Shown one piece after another: positions 1 to 6,591 of a DNA stretch of 8,653 nucleotides. The stretch covers positions 1 to 8,653 of the forward strand of contig CAYSHP010000089.1 in NCBI GenBank assembly GCA_964430875.1. The letters run 5' to 3'. Below the pieces are notes generated by a model that did not search any database, was not told where the DNA came from, and saw only the letters and a list, made by a program, of their open reading frames with translations. A program made the translations under genes and the position numbers. Each line of letters begins with the position of its first letter. The stretch's first letter is position 1. Source of the DNA: M55B127 sp035269185. GTDB taxonomy: Bacteria > Bacillota > Halanaerobiia > Halanaerobiales > M55B127.

Positions 1-12
1 ATAAAAAAATAA

Positions 13-333
13 ATGGTAAAACATGGTATTAAAACATTAATTGTTGGTCACGAATCAAGTCTTAATAATGAAACAAAAATGAAGAATTTTTTTGCTGATA
101 CTGCTATTATTGGGGTAACCTGTGTTTTGCATTTAATCTCGGGTGGCTGGAAATTACAACAAGCTGATATACCTGCTCAATGTGTATTTTTAAATTATAG
201 CGGCTGTAAAAAGAACTGGACAAAATATAATATGCAAACTGAGATTAATATGAATATATTAGATAGTATTATCAATAAAAAGAAAATGACAAAAAAAGGT
301 GATAAAAATGAATATTATAGCAATATTAGGTAG
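13..333 (+). CDS. DUF116-like protein, C-terminal fragment (truncated or frameshifted)
   Basis: The 106-residue product resembles, from memory, the C-terminal part of DUF116 proteins, a family of unknown function. The recognisable stretch is residues 32-72: IIGVTC, LISGGW, IPAQCV, then SGCKKNW. Family members are usually 200 residues or more, so the N-terminal half is missing here. The frame is closed by TAA at 10-12, directly before the first ATG, and no Shine-Dalgarno sequence is visible in the 12 available bases. This is therefore not simply a gene cut by the window edge. Either the gene is broken by a nonsense change or frameshift, or it is a short remnant. Frame 3 stays open from base 3 to 29, so a single indel near the A run at 18-21 could join it to this frame. 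The 3' end overlaps the next gene by 26 bases, which suggests co-transcription. The family call is moderate, and the intact or broken status is unresolved. Confidence 0.5.
   Translation: MVKHGIKTLIVGHESSLNNETKMKNFFADTAIIGVTCVLHLISGGWKLQQADIPAQCVFLNYSGCKKNWTKYNMQTEINMNILDSIINKKKMTKKGDKNEYYSNIR
297..303 (+). promoter_or_regulatory. Ribosome binding site deciding the start of the flavoprotein gene
   Basis: AGGTGAT ends four bases before ATG 308, which is good Shine-Dalgarno spacing. The alternative in-frame GTG at 299 lies inside this site and would have no binding site of its own, so ATG 308 is preferred. Confidence 0.6.
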
Positions 334-1075
334 TCCGAAAGGAAAAGGTAATGGTTATAAAGCTGTGCAAAAACTTGAAAAGTATTTAAAATTAGAAGGA
401 AAAGTTAATTTCAAGTACATATTTTTAAAAGATATCAAACTAAAAAACTGTATGGGCTGTTTTCAGTGTGTGGCTAAAGGTATTGATAGATGTCCTATTA
501 AGGATAACAGAGAACTTATTGAAAAAGAAATAGAAGCTGCTGATGGAATTATATTAAACTCACCGGGTTATGTATCTAATGTTAGTGCCTTAATGAAGAA
601 CCTAATTGATAGATTAGCTTATTTAAACCACCGGCCTAAATATTTTGATAAAAAACTGTTATTATTAGCAAATGGAGGCTCAGGACTTGATAAAACAATT
701 GAAGCTATGACCCATACTTTAGGCGGAGGGCCAAAAGTTATAGAAAAAGTCGAATACCTTTCTCCTCCCTGGGAGCTAAAAGAAGAAGTAGTTTATAATA
801 GAAGTCGAAAATTAAAAGAAACAGCTAACAAGTTTTTTTATTCAATTAAAGAACAAGAACGGCCAGTACCTAATTTAAGTAAATATATAAGATTTAGATT
901 TTTCAAAGAAGTATCTACAAAAGTAAAGAAATATCTGCCAGCAGATTATGATTATTATAAAAACAAAGAAGAATATTTTTATAAAACTAAAATCAGTATA
1001 TATAAGAAAATTATGGCTTGGTTTGCCTTAAAAATTGGTTTCTTTATGATGAAAGATATGGAAGCAAAAGAATAA
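308..1075 (+). CDS. Iron-sulfur flavoprotein-like NAD(P)H-dependent oxidoreductase (flavodoxin fold)
   Basis: This 255-residue cytosolic protein belongs to the NADPH-dependent FMN reductase / iron-sulfur flavoprotein group. The N-terminus (MNIIAILGSPKGKGNG) is the FMN phosphate-binding strand-loop. SPGYVSNVSALMKNLIDRL at about 85-103 is the second FMN-contacting segment. NGGSG at 122-126 is a likely third FMN loop. Between them lie Cys48, 51, 54 and 62, spaced C-x2-C-x2-C-x7-C, which fits the compact cysteine motif that binds a 4Fe-4S cluster in Isf proteins. Such proteins carry electrons, and the physiological partner cannot be read from sequence. Residues after about 185 form a basic, aromatic-rich extension beyond the flavodoxin core, ending in a hydrophobic stretch (about 234-247) that could be amphipathic. 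The start is ATG 308 rather than the in-frame GTG at 299, because AGGTGAT lies just upstream of the ATG. The gene overlaps the DUF116-like fragment and has no promoter of its own that I can see. Confidence 0.8.
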   Translation: MNIIAILGSPKGKGNGYKAVQKLEKYLKLEGKVNFKYIFLKDIKLKNCMGCFQCVAKGIDRCPIKDNRELIEKEIEAADGIILNSPGYVSNVSALMKNLIDRLAYLNHRPKYFDKKLLLLANGGSGLDKTIEAMTHTLGGGPKVIEKVEYLSPPWELKEEVVYNRSRKLKETANKFFYSIKEQERPVPNLSKYIRFRFFKEVSTKVKKYLPADYDYYKNKEEYFYKTKISIYKKIMAWFALKIGFFMMKDMEAKE

Positions 1076-1108
1076 TTATATAAAAAAATAGTAGAAATTA
1101 ATAAAAAA

Positions 1109-1117
1109 TGGTATAAT
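1109..1117 (+). promoter_or_regulatory. Extended -10 promoter for the AIM24-family gene
   Basis: TGGTATAAT combines the TGn extension (1109-1111) with a perfect TATAAT (1112-1117). No good -35 element lies 16-18 bases upstream, which is typical of extended -10 promoters. Transcription would start near 1124, leaving a leader of about 30 bases before ATG 1155. Confidence 0.6.
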
Positions 1118-1154
1118 ATGTTTATAAACTACATATTAAAGAGGTGAACTAAAA

Positions 1155-1952
1155 ATGAATAGCCATGTTATTGATTATGAAGTTTTAGGCGATGATATAC
1201 AGGTGGTGGAAATCGAATTAGACCCTCAGGAAACAGTTATTGCTGAAGCCGGTGGTATGAACTGGATGGATAGTGGAATTGAATATGATGCTAAGATGGG
1301 AGATGGCACTGAAGTTAATGACTCAGTTATGAATAAAATATTTGGTGCGGGTAAAAGATTAATTAGTGGGGAGTCAATATTTCTGACTCATTTTACTAAT
1401 AAAAGAAATATTAAAAGAAAAGTGGCCTTTGCCGCTCCTTATCCCGGTAAAATAATTGCATTAGATCTAGCTGAAGTACCGGATAATACCTTTACTTGTC
1501 AAAAAGATGCTTTTTTATGTGCTGCTAAAGGTACTAAAGTTGATATTACTTTTAACAAAAGATTGGGTACTGGACTATTTGGTGGAGAAGGTTTTATTTT
1601 AGAAAAAATATCAGGTGATGGAAAGGTTTTTTTACATGCAGGAGGAACTGTGGTAAAAAAAGAACTTGATGGTGAAATGATAAAGGTTGATACAGGATGT
1701 CTGGTCGGATTTACAGAGGGTATTGATTATAATATTCAAAAGGCTGGCAAGTTAAAAACAATGTTATTTGGAGGCGAAGGATTATTTTTAGCTACATTAT
1801 ATGGTAAAGGGACAGTATATTTACAAAGTCTACCTTTCTCTAGATTAGCAGACCGGATTATTAAGAGCGCTCCTAGATTAAAGGGTAAAAGAAAAGGAGA
1901 AGGATCTGTATTAGGTAGATTAGGAGATTTTGTAGACGGAGATAACTTTTAA
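1155..1952 (+). CDS. AIM24 / TIGR00266 family protein
   Basis: The 265-residue protein matches the TIGR00266/AIM24 family, a conserved beta-rich, probably cytosolic family related by name to yeast mitochondrial AIM24. Its biochemical role in bacteria is not established. Diagnostic segments are AEAGGMNWM at 30-38 with the following GIEYDAKMGDG, then two repeat-like GGEG strands: GGEGFILEKISGDGKVFLHA at 143-162 and GGEGLFLATLYGKGTVYLQS at 206-225. The C-terminus is basic and glycine-rich. The length is normal for the family and there is no signal peptide or membrane segment. A strong AGAGGTGA ribosome binding site (1140-1147) precedes ATG 1155, and an extended -10 promoter lies 38 bases upstream. 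The gene looks monocistronic, since a hairpin terminator follows 19 bases after its stop. Identification is confident; function is unknown. Confidence 0.85.
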   Translation: MNSHVIDYEVLGDDIQVVEIELDPQETVIAEAGGMNWMDSGIEYDAKMGDGTEVNDSVMNKIFGAGKRLISGESIFLTHFTNKRNIKRKVAFAAPYPGKIIALDLAEVPDNTFTCQKDAFLCAAKGTKVDITFNKRLGTGLFGGEGFILEKISGDGKVFLHAGGTVVKKELDGEMIKVDTGCLVGFTEGIDYNIQKAGKLKTMLFGGEGLFLATLYGKGTVYLQSLPFSRLADRIIKSAPRLKGKRKGEGSVLGRLGDFVDGDNF

Positions 1953-1971
1953 CATTAACTTGAGATTATAA

Positions 1972-1995
1972 AACCCCCTTTTAAAAAAGGGGGTT
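1972..1995. terminator. Bidirectional rho-independent terminator between convergent genes
   Basis: AACCCCCTTT and AAAGGGGGTT form a stem of about ten base pairs around a short T/A loop. On the + strand the stem runs into TTAATTTCTTT. On the minus strand the sequence after it is TTTATAATC. The hairpin lies between the stop of the AIM24-family gene (1952) and the stop of the minus-strand membrane protein gene (2003), so it can end both transcripts. Confidence 0.85.
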
Positions 1996-2002
1996 AATTT
2001 CT

Positions 2003-3184
2003 TTAAAATATATATTTAAGTGCATTGAAAATTATATTAGCTGCTACTCCTGCTGCTAAACCACCGACAAAGTGACTACTGATTGCTGTAGATATTAATT
2101 TTCTTCTATTTAAAGCATCCATCATGGCTACGTGTGTGCTTAAAAATCCACTCCAGCACATACCCATTGCTGTAAAAACAGCAATTTCATTAGGTCCAAT
2201 AATATTTTCAGATAAAAACTTAGGAATCAAACTTAGAGCAGCGCCTACTGCCCCTAAGGCAGTTATTGGAAAAGCAATTGCCTCTGGATTAGAAAATCCA
2301 AATAATGGTTCTAAAACAGGAGATAACCAACTACCTATCTTTGGTAGTAACTTAACTCCCTCAAAGGCTCCACCTTGATAACCAGCTTCTGGGGCACCAA
2401 AGGTTAAGATCATAATAATTGTACAGATTACAACTACTCCCGGTATAATACTTAGACCAATATCTACACCCAGTTTTCCGCCTTCCAGCATAGCACTGAG
2501 AGCTCTTTCCATAAAGTTTTCATTAGCCTCTGTAGCTTTTTTTCTATTTAAGAAGTTTCTTTCTTCAACATTTTCTAACTTTTCTTTATCTAAATGTTCA
2601 TCTCCATTTTTATTAATACCCATATGTTTTTTGACCCTATAATTCATAATTCTAACACTAACAATACTACCAATTATTGCTCCAAAATTACCAATTAAAG
2701 CTTCTTTCATAAATCCTAGCCCTGCCATAAAAGTGGTAAGAATTAATCCCATACCAAAAGCTGTACCGAGATTACAAAGAGAAGGTACTTCGTGATTTTT
2801 GAAATAGCCTAAATAACCTTCTTCTTTGGCTAATGATATAATAGCAGGATTATCCGATAGATAGGTAGTAATTGTGCCTAAAAAAGAAACACCCGGTAGA
2901 TTATAAAGAGGTCTCATTAAAGGTGCAAATAATTTATTTAGTAAAAATATTAAGCCAAATTCAGTGGCCATTTTACCAAAAGCTCCTGCTAATACAGCTA
3001 TGGCCATGATATAAAAAACAGTATCCATGAGTAATTTGTAGGCAGTTTCCATTAAAGTTGAGAACATGTTACCGATACCCATTTGATAGCCTACATAACC
3101 GAAAAATAAAAAGATTAAAAATAAAAATATGATAGTGTCACTATATTTTTTTTGAAAAGATATTTCTGGGCTGCTATCCTTCAT
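2003..3184 (-). CDS. Nucleoside-recognition (Gate) domain multi-pass membrane protein
   Basis: This 393-residue integral membrane protein has roughly eight to ten hydrophobic segments: about 17-34, 53-72, 74-90, 140-158, 162-180, 240-262, 300-322, 333-353 and 366-388. It has a two-half architecture, each half with Gate-like segments, joined by a charged cytoplasmic-type loop at about 182-230. Conserved-looking segments include TTYLSDNPAI (106-115), LGTAFGMGLILTTFMAGLG (139-157) and TAMGMCWSGFLSTHVAMMDA (338-357). From memory it resembles the family annotated as CD0519/CD1768 membrane proteins in clostridia. Gate-domain proteins are associated with nucleoside or ion transport and with spore maturation proteins, but the substrate here is unknown. 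The start is the ATG at 3182-3184, with GGAG about 12 bases upstream and a well-spaced promoter behind it. The gene stands alone, convergent with its downstream neighbour. Confidence 0.75.
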   Translation of the reverse strand: MKDSSPEISFQKKYSDTIIFLFLIFLFFGYVGYQMGIGNMFSTLMETAYKLLMDTVFYIMAIAVLAGAFGKMATEFGLIFLLNKLFAPLMRPLYNLPGVSFLGTITTYLSDNPAIISLAKEEGYLGYFKNHEVPSLCNLGTAFGMGLILTTFMAGLGFMKEALIGNFGAIIGSIVSVRIMNYRVKKHMGINKNGDEHLDKEKLENVEERNFLNRKKATEANENFMERALSAMLEGGKLGVDIGLSIIPGVVVICTIIMILTFGAPEAGYQGGAFEGVKLLPKIGSWLSPVLEPLFGFSNPEAIAFPITALGAVGAALSLIPKFLSENIIGPNEIAVFTAMGMCWSGFLSTHVAMMDALNRRKLISTAISSHFVGGLAAGVAANIIFNALKYIF

Positions 3185-3233
3185 ATAAATCTACACTCCG
3201 TTTTTAATAAATTTTTCACATACAACAGTTCAC

Positions 3234-3262
3234 ATTATAACGCAAAATAATCGTGATTACAA
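3234..3262 (-). promoter_or_regulatory. Sigma-A-type promoter for the Gate-domain membrane protein gene
   Basis: On the minus strand, TTGTAA (-35, 3257-3262) and a perfect TATAAT (-10, 3234-3239) are separated by 17 bases. Transcription would start near 3227, about 43 bases before the start codon. Position and spacing fit the minus-strand gene. Confidence 0.6.
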
Positions 3263-3278
3263 TGATAAAATAATATTT

Positions 3279-3306
3279 TTGAATTTAACTAAATAGATGA
3301 TAAAAT
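3279..3306 (+). promoter_or_regulatory. Promoter for the dTDP-glucose dehydratase gene
   Basis: TTGAAT (-35, 3279-3284) and TAAAAT (-10, 3301-3306) are 16 bases apart. TGA directly before the -10 box makes it an extended -10 as well. The predicted start, near 3313, leaves a leader of about 39 bases before TTG 3352. It diverges from the minus-strand promoter at 3234-3262, with only 16 bases between the two -35 boxes. Confidence 0.5.
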
Positions 3307-3312
3307 ATTACC

Positions 3313-3329
3313 AGATAAGCAAATTATCT
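3313..3329. repeat. Inverted repeat at the predicted transcription start of the dehydratase gene
   Basis: AGATAA (3313-3318) and TTATCT (3324-3329) are perfect inverted copies around a GCAAA spacer. The repeat starts at the predicted +1, seven bases after the -10 box. It could be a repressor operator or a small 5' hairpin. At six base pairs per arm in AT-rich DNA, chance is possible. Confidence 0.35.
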
Positions 3330-3336
3330 TCTTTAG

Positions 3337-3342
3337 AAAGGA
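3337..3342 (+). promoter_or_regulatory. Ribosome binding site supporting a TTG start
   Basis: AAAGGA ends nine bases before TTG 3352. That TTG opens directly into the dinucleotide-binding motif KILVTGGAGFIG. The nearby ATG at 3342 is in another frame and overlaps the binding site, so TTG is the best start. Confidence 0.65.
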
Positions 3343-3351
3343 TGAAATACT

Positions 3352-4305
3352 TTGAAGATTTTAGTTACCGGAGGAGCTGGCTTTATTGGCAGTAATTTTA
3401 TTAGATTTTTACTTAAAAATACTAATTATCAAATTGTTAATTTAGATAAAATAACCTATGCTGGCAATATAGAAAATTTAAAAGATATAGAAAATAACAT
3501 TAATTATAAATTTATCAAAGGTGATATTTGTAATCAAAGTCTAGTAAATAGCATTGTCACTGATAATATAGATATGATAGTTAATTTTGCCGCTGAGTCT
3601 CATGTAGATAGAAGTATTGAAAACCCTAATCTATTCTTTAATACTAATGTATTAGGAACTCAAATTTTATTAGATGCAGCTGTAAAATATAAAATAGATA
3701 AGTTTATACAGATTTCTACTGATGAAGTATATGGACCTGGTCAAAAAAATCAACCTGATACGGAAAATGATGCACTTTCACCTACTAATCCCTATGCAGC
3801 CAGTAAAGCAAGTGCTGATTTGCTTGTTCTGTCATATTATAATACTTACGGATTATCGGTTAATATATCGAGAAGTACCAATAATTATGGTCCATATCAA
3901 TATCCCGAAAAAATCATACCATTATTTATCACAAACTTATTAAAAAATATACAAGTTCCTTTATACGGTGATGGTAGCCATATTAGGGACTGGCTGCATG
4001 TTAAAGATCATTGTAAAGCAATTAAGCTTATTATGGAGCAAGGCAAAGGGGGAGAAATTTATAATATTAGTAGTAATAACAAGCTTCAAAATATTGAATT
4101 AACTAAGAAAATATTAAAGTTAATGGATAAGTCAGTTTCAAAAATAAAATATGTTAAAGACCGTCTGGGACATGATAATGGTTATTTTATAGATGCAAGT
4201 AAAATAAAGTCACAATTAAACTGGAAGCCAAAATATGATGTAAAAGAGGGATTAATAGAAACAATTGATTGGTATCAAGAAAACAAAAGCTGGTGGGAAA
4301 ATTAA
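3352..4305 (+). CDS. rfbB: dTDP-glucose 4,6-dehydratase (RmlB/RfbB type)
   Basis: An extended short-chain dehydrogenase/reductase of 317 residues that converts dTDP-glucose to dTDP-4-keto-6-deoxyglucose with bound NAD+. The NAD-binding motif TGGAGFIGSNF is at 6-16. NFAAESHVDRSI follows at 78-89. The catalytic STDEVYG (122-128, Thr123-Asp124-Glu125) is the signature separating RmlB from epimerases. The Tyr-x3-Lys pair is Tyr148/Lys152. NNYGPYQYPEK at 177-187, RDWLHVKDHC at 212-221 and DRLGHDNGYFID at 270-281 match RmlB substrate-binding segments. The protein is at the short end for the family (E. coli RmlB is about 360) and looks complete. The start is TTG, supported by the ribosome binding site. 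The gene has its own promoter and is followed by a 214-base gap. RmlA, which would supply dTDP-glucose, is not in the window. The product is the natural substrate of the WecE-type aminotransferase downstream. Confidence 0.88.
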   Translation: MKILVTGGAGFIGSNFIRFLLKNTNYQIVNLDKITYAGNIENLKDIENNINYKFIKGDICNQSLVNSIVTDNIDMIVNFAAESHVDRSIENPNLFFNTNVLGTQILLDAAVKYKIDKFIQISTDEVYGPGQKNQPDTENDALSPTNPYAASKASADLLVLSYYNTYGLSVNISRSTNNYGPYQYPEKIIPLFITNLLKNIQVPLYGDGSHIRDWLHVKDHCKAIKLIMEQGKGGEIYNISSNNKLQNIELTKKILKLMDKSVSKIKYVKDRLGHDNGYFIDASKIKSQLNWKPKYDVKEGLIETIDWYQENKSWWEN

Positions 4306-4420
4306 TGAATTGAAAAAAATAATGTTTAGTTATAAATTTCAGTTAATATATTGGATAATATAAGATGAGAACTAACTTAAAATATAGTAATGTAGTAAGA
4401 TTTATTGACTGTTAACTGGC

Positions 4421-4449
4421 TTGTTATAAGTATTTAAATAAGTTATAAT
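4421..4449 (+). promoter_or_regulatory. Promoter for the LysR-family regulator and downstream sugar genes
   Basis: TTGTTA (-35, 4421-4426) and a perfect TATAAT (-10, 4444-4449) are 17 bases apart. The predicted start, near 4456, gives a leader of about 64 bases before ATG 4520. The rest of the 4306-4519 gap is AT-rich and shows no gene and no convincing terminator for the dehydratase gene. Confidence 0.5.
4424..4448. repeat. Imperfect inverted repeat covering the promoter spacer and -10 box
   Basis: TTATAAGTATTT on the left faces AAATAAGTTATAA on the right around a TTTAAA centre, with a one-base offset between the arms. It fills the spacer and most of the -10 box, so a protein bound there would block transcription. 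LysR-type proteins favour interrupted AT-rich dyads (T-N11-A), so this is a candidate autoregulatory site, but the AT-rich background makes chance dyads common. Confidence 0.35.
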
Positions 4450-4489
4450 ATTAACAGAAAATTTAAATATATATTATTAATTTTTCAGT

Positions 4490-4505
4490 TTTCTATATAT
4501 AGAAA
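4490..4505. repeat. Perfect 16-base palindrome in the regulator leader
   Basis: TTTCTATATATAGAAA reads identically on both strands. It lies three bases before the GGGGTG ribosome binding site (4509-4514) of the LysR-family gene, within the predicted leader. It could be a dimeric operator; as RNA only a short loop-limited hairpin could form. Perfect symmetry over 16 bases including the C/G pair is less expected by chance than the other AT dyads in the gap. Confidence 0.45.
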
Positions 4506-4519
4506 TATGGGGTGTTTTA

Positions 4520-5407
4520 ATGGATATAAATAGTTTAAAATTCTTCAAAAAAATATCTGAAGTAAAAAGTATCTCAAAGGTAGCTAAAGATTCACATATT
4601 TCCCAATCTGCTTTAAGTCAGCAAATACAAAAATTAGAAAATGATTTAGGCCATCAGCTTTTTGTAAGAAGTAATAAAGGAGTAAAGCTGACTAAATCCG
4701 GAAAAATGGCCTTAAAATATATAAACAATATAATTAAGACCTATAATCAGATGCAGGATAGTCTTGATAATCAGCAGAGTAAAGAAATTAAAATTGAGGC
4801 AGATAAATCAATTGCCACATATTGTTTACCATGTGCATTAGTAAAAATGAGAGAGAAATATCCTCATCATGACTATAATTTAATTTCCAGTTTCTCACAT
4901 GAAATTGAAGATGATGTATTAAATGATGTATGTGATGTGGGTTTTATTAATAAACCTCCTGAAGAAGATTTAATATCTAAGAAGGTTATTGAAGAAAAAG
5001 TTGTATTAATTTCACAACCGGGTAATGGTATACCTGAGAAAGTTGATTTAAAGTATATATTAGACCATCCTTTAGTTATTTTAGAGGATGAATGTATTAT
5101 TAAGGATAATTTAAATAATGCCCTACAAAAAATGAATTACAGTATGAATGATCTGCAGATATTGACAAAATTAGATTCAACTGAGGCCATTAAAACTGTA
5201 GTTCAAAAAGGTTATGGTCTGGCTTTTGTACCATATAATGCAGTTAAGAAAGAAAATGAAAATGGTAATTTAAATATAGCAAGAGTAAAGGATTATAATT
5301 TAGATTATGATATTTATATGATTAGAAAAGGTAAAAGCGAATTATCTATAATAACTCGAGAATTTATAAATGGCTTTGTTAAATTAGGAAAAAATATCTG
5401 CTGTTAA
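4520..5407 (+). CDS. LysR-family transcriptional regulator
   Basis: The 295-residue protein has the standard LysR layout. A winged helix-turn-helix occupies about 1-62, with SISKVAKDSHISQSALSQQI (17-36) as the helix-turn-helix core and LENDLGHQLFVRSNKG (39-54) leading into the wing. A linker helix covers about 60-86, and a periplasmic-binding-protein-like effector domain covers about 90-290, including LDSTEAIKTVVQKGYGLAFVP-type sequence near 225-246. The effector is unknown. It has a strong GGGGTG ribosome binding site and no truncation. LysR genes are usually divergent from their targets. This one is co-directional and sits between two sugar-pathway genes, 32 bases upstream of the aminotransferase, with no terminator between. 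It is therefore probably the first gene of an autoregulated operon. The symmetric sites upstream (4424-4448, 4490-4505) are candidate binding sites. The family call is secure; the regulon is inferred. Confidence 0.88.
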   Translation: MDINSLKFFKKISEVKSISKVAKDSHISQSALSQQIQKLENDLGHQLFVRSNKGVKLTKSGKMALKYINNIIKTYNQMQDSLDNQQSKEIKIEADKSIATYCLPCALVKMREKYPHHDYNLISSFSHEIEDDVLNDVCDVGFINKPPEEDLISKKVIEEKVVLISQPGNGIPEKVDLKYILDHPLVILEDECIIKDNLNNALQKMNYSMNDLQILTKLDSTEAIKTVVQKGYGLAFVPYNAVKKENENGNLNIARVKDYNLDYDIYMIRKGKSELSIITREFINGFVKLGKNICC

Positions 5408-5439
5408 TATAAATATGCATTTAGAAAGGGAATTATTTT

Positions 5440-6591
5440 ATGAAAGTACCTTTTAATAAAGAGTATTATACGGGTAAAGAAAAAGAATATATAAATGATG
5501 TATTAGATAATAGAGCCTATATCCGGGGTGATGGATATTATACAAAAATAGTTACAGATCTTTTAGAAAGAAAATTTTCTGTTTATAAAATATTCATGAC
5601 TACTTCTGGTACTCATGCTTTAGAGATGTCTACCTCATTATTAGGTATAAAAAAGGGAGATGAAGTTATCATGCCTTCATATACTTTCCCCTCAACGGCT
5701 AATGCAGTTCTAAAAAATAATGGAAGACCTGTTTTTGCAGAAATCAAACCAGACACTTTAAACATTGACCCGGATGATATTATAAAAAATATTAGCAAAA
5801 AAACAAAAGCTATTATGCCTATTCATTATGCTGGTATTTCAGCAGATATGGATAAAATAAAAGGAATAGCTAAAAAATATGACCTATATATAATTGAAGA
5901 TGCAGCTCAGGCTGTTAATGCTAAGTATAAAGGTAATTATTTAGGTACACTTGGTGATTTAGGTTGTTTTAGTTTTCACAGTACTAAAAACTATATAAGT
6001 GGTGAAGGTGGTGCTTTATTAATAAATCTAAAAGATGAAAATCTAGTTAAAAAAGCAGCTGTACTAAGAGAAAAAGGAACTAACCGCTTTAGTTTTTTAA
6101 AAGGTGAAGTTGATAAATATACCTGGGTAGAACAAGGTTCAAGCTATCTGCCATCAGATCTATTGATGGCATTTTTATATGCTCAATTAGAAAAAATGGA
6201 TGAAATAAAATATATGAGGAAAAAAAGTTTTGAAATTTATCAAAATAAATTAAGTGAAATAAACAAGTATGCTTTTATAAATTCTATTATAAAAATACCT
6301 AAAAACAGAGAAAGTAATTATAATTCTTTTTATATTATTTTTAATAATAATAAGATTAGAGATAAGGTAATTGAATTATTAAAAGAGAAAGGTATAGAAG
6401 CTACTTTTCATTATATACCTTTACATATATCCGAAATGGGTAAAAAATTAGGCTATCAAAAAGGGGATTTTCCCATTACAGAAAAATTAGCTAATAATAT
6501 TTTGAGATTACCATTATATACGCATATGACCGAGAAAGAAGTAAACTATGTTATTAAAAACATCAAAGAAATCTTTGAGGAGATAAAATAA
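5440..6591 (+). CDS. wecE: dTDP-4-amino-4,6-dideoxygalactose transaminase (WecE/RffA type)
   Basis: A PLP-dependent sugar aminotransferase of the DegT/DnrJ/EryC1/StrS family, 383 residues (E. coli WecE is about 376). It would use glutamate to aminate C4 of dTDP-4-keto-6-deoxyglucose, giving dTDP-Fuc4N. Family marks are IRGDG (28-32), TTSGTHALEM (54-63), GDEVIMPSYTFPSTANA (73-89), MPIHYAG (126-132), EDAAQ (153-157, Asp154 pairing with the PLP ring nitrogen) and SFHSTKNY (178-185, Lys183 forming the PLP Schiff base). REKGTNR, VDKYTW and GSSYLPSDL around 215-240 and FHYIPLH near 324 closely follow WecE. This favours the Fuc4N product over the Qui4N-forming VioA relatives, although stereochemistry is an inference. 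The start is ATG 5440 with AGAAAGGG upstream. The stop overlaps the next ATG by one base, so the two genes are translationally coupled. Confidence 0.88.
   Translation: MKVPFNKEYYTGKEKEYINDVLDNRAYIRGDGYYTKIVTDLLERKFSVYKIFMTTSGTHALEMSTSLLGIKKGDEVIMPSYTFPSTANAVLKNNGRPVFAEIKPDTLNIDPDDIIKNISKKTKAIMPIHYAGISADMDKIKGIAKKYDLYIIEDAAQAVNAKYKGNYLGTLGDLGCFSFHSTKNYISGEGGALLINLKDENLVKKAAVLREKGTNRFSFLKGEVDKYTWVEQGSSYLPSDLLMAFLYAQLEKMDEIKYMRKKSFEIYQNKLSEINKYAFINSIIKIPKNRESNYNSFYIIFNNNKIRDKVIELLKEKGIEATFHYIPLHISEMGKKLGYQKGDFPITEKLANNILRLPLYTHMTEKEVNYVIKNIKEIFEEIK

Noticed and set aside
299..307. GTG 299 as the start of the flavoprotein gene
   Set aside because: The GTG lies within the ribosome binding site for ATG 308, and family members begin with the short strand leading into GSP, as the ATG 308 start gives.
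2124..2378. 84-codon open frame on the + strand
   Set aside because: It lies antisense within the Gate-domain membrane protein gene, has no ribosome binding site and no recognisable family, and is best explained as a shadow frame.
3722..3943. 73-codon open frame inside the dehydratase gene
   Set aside because: It is an alternative frame of a clearly coding RmlB region that contains the catalytic motif, with no independent support.
4347..4362. TATATT-GGAT-AATATA hairpin as a terminator for the dehydratase gene
   Set aside because: The stem has only A-T pairs and no following T tract, so it is too weak to call. Read-through into the regulator gene remains possible.
4405..4430. TTGACT with TATAAG as a promoter for the regulator
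   Set aside because: The 14-base spacer is too short. TTGTTA at 4421-4426 with TATAAT at 4444-4449 gives a proper 17-base spacer.
5613..5798. 61-codon open frame on the minus strand inside the aminotransferase gene
   Set aside because: It is antisense to well-conserved WecE motifs, with no start signal or family resemblance.
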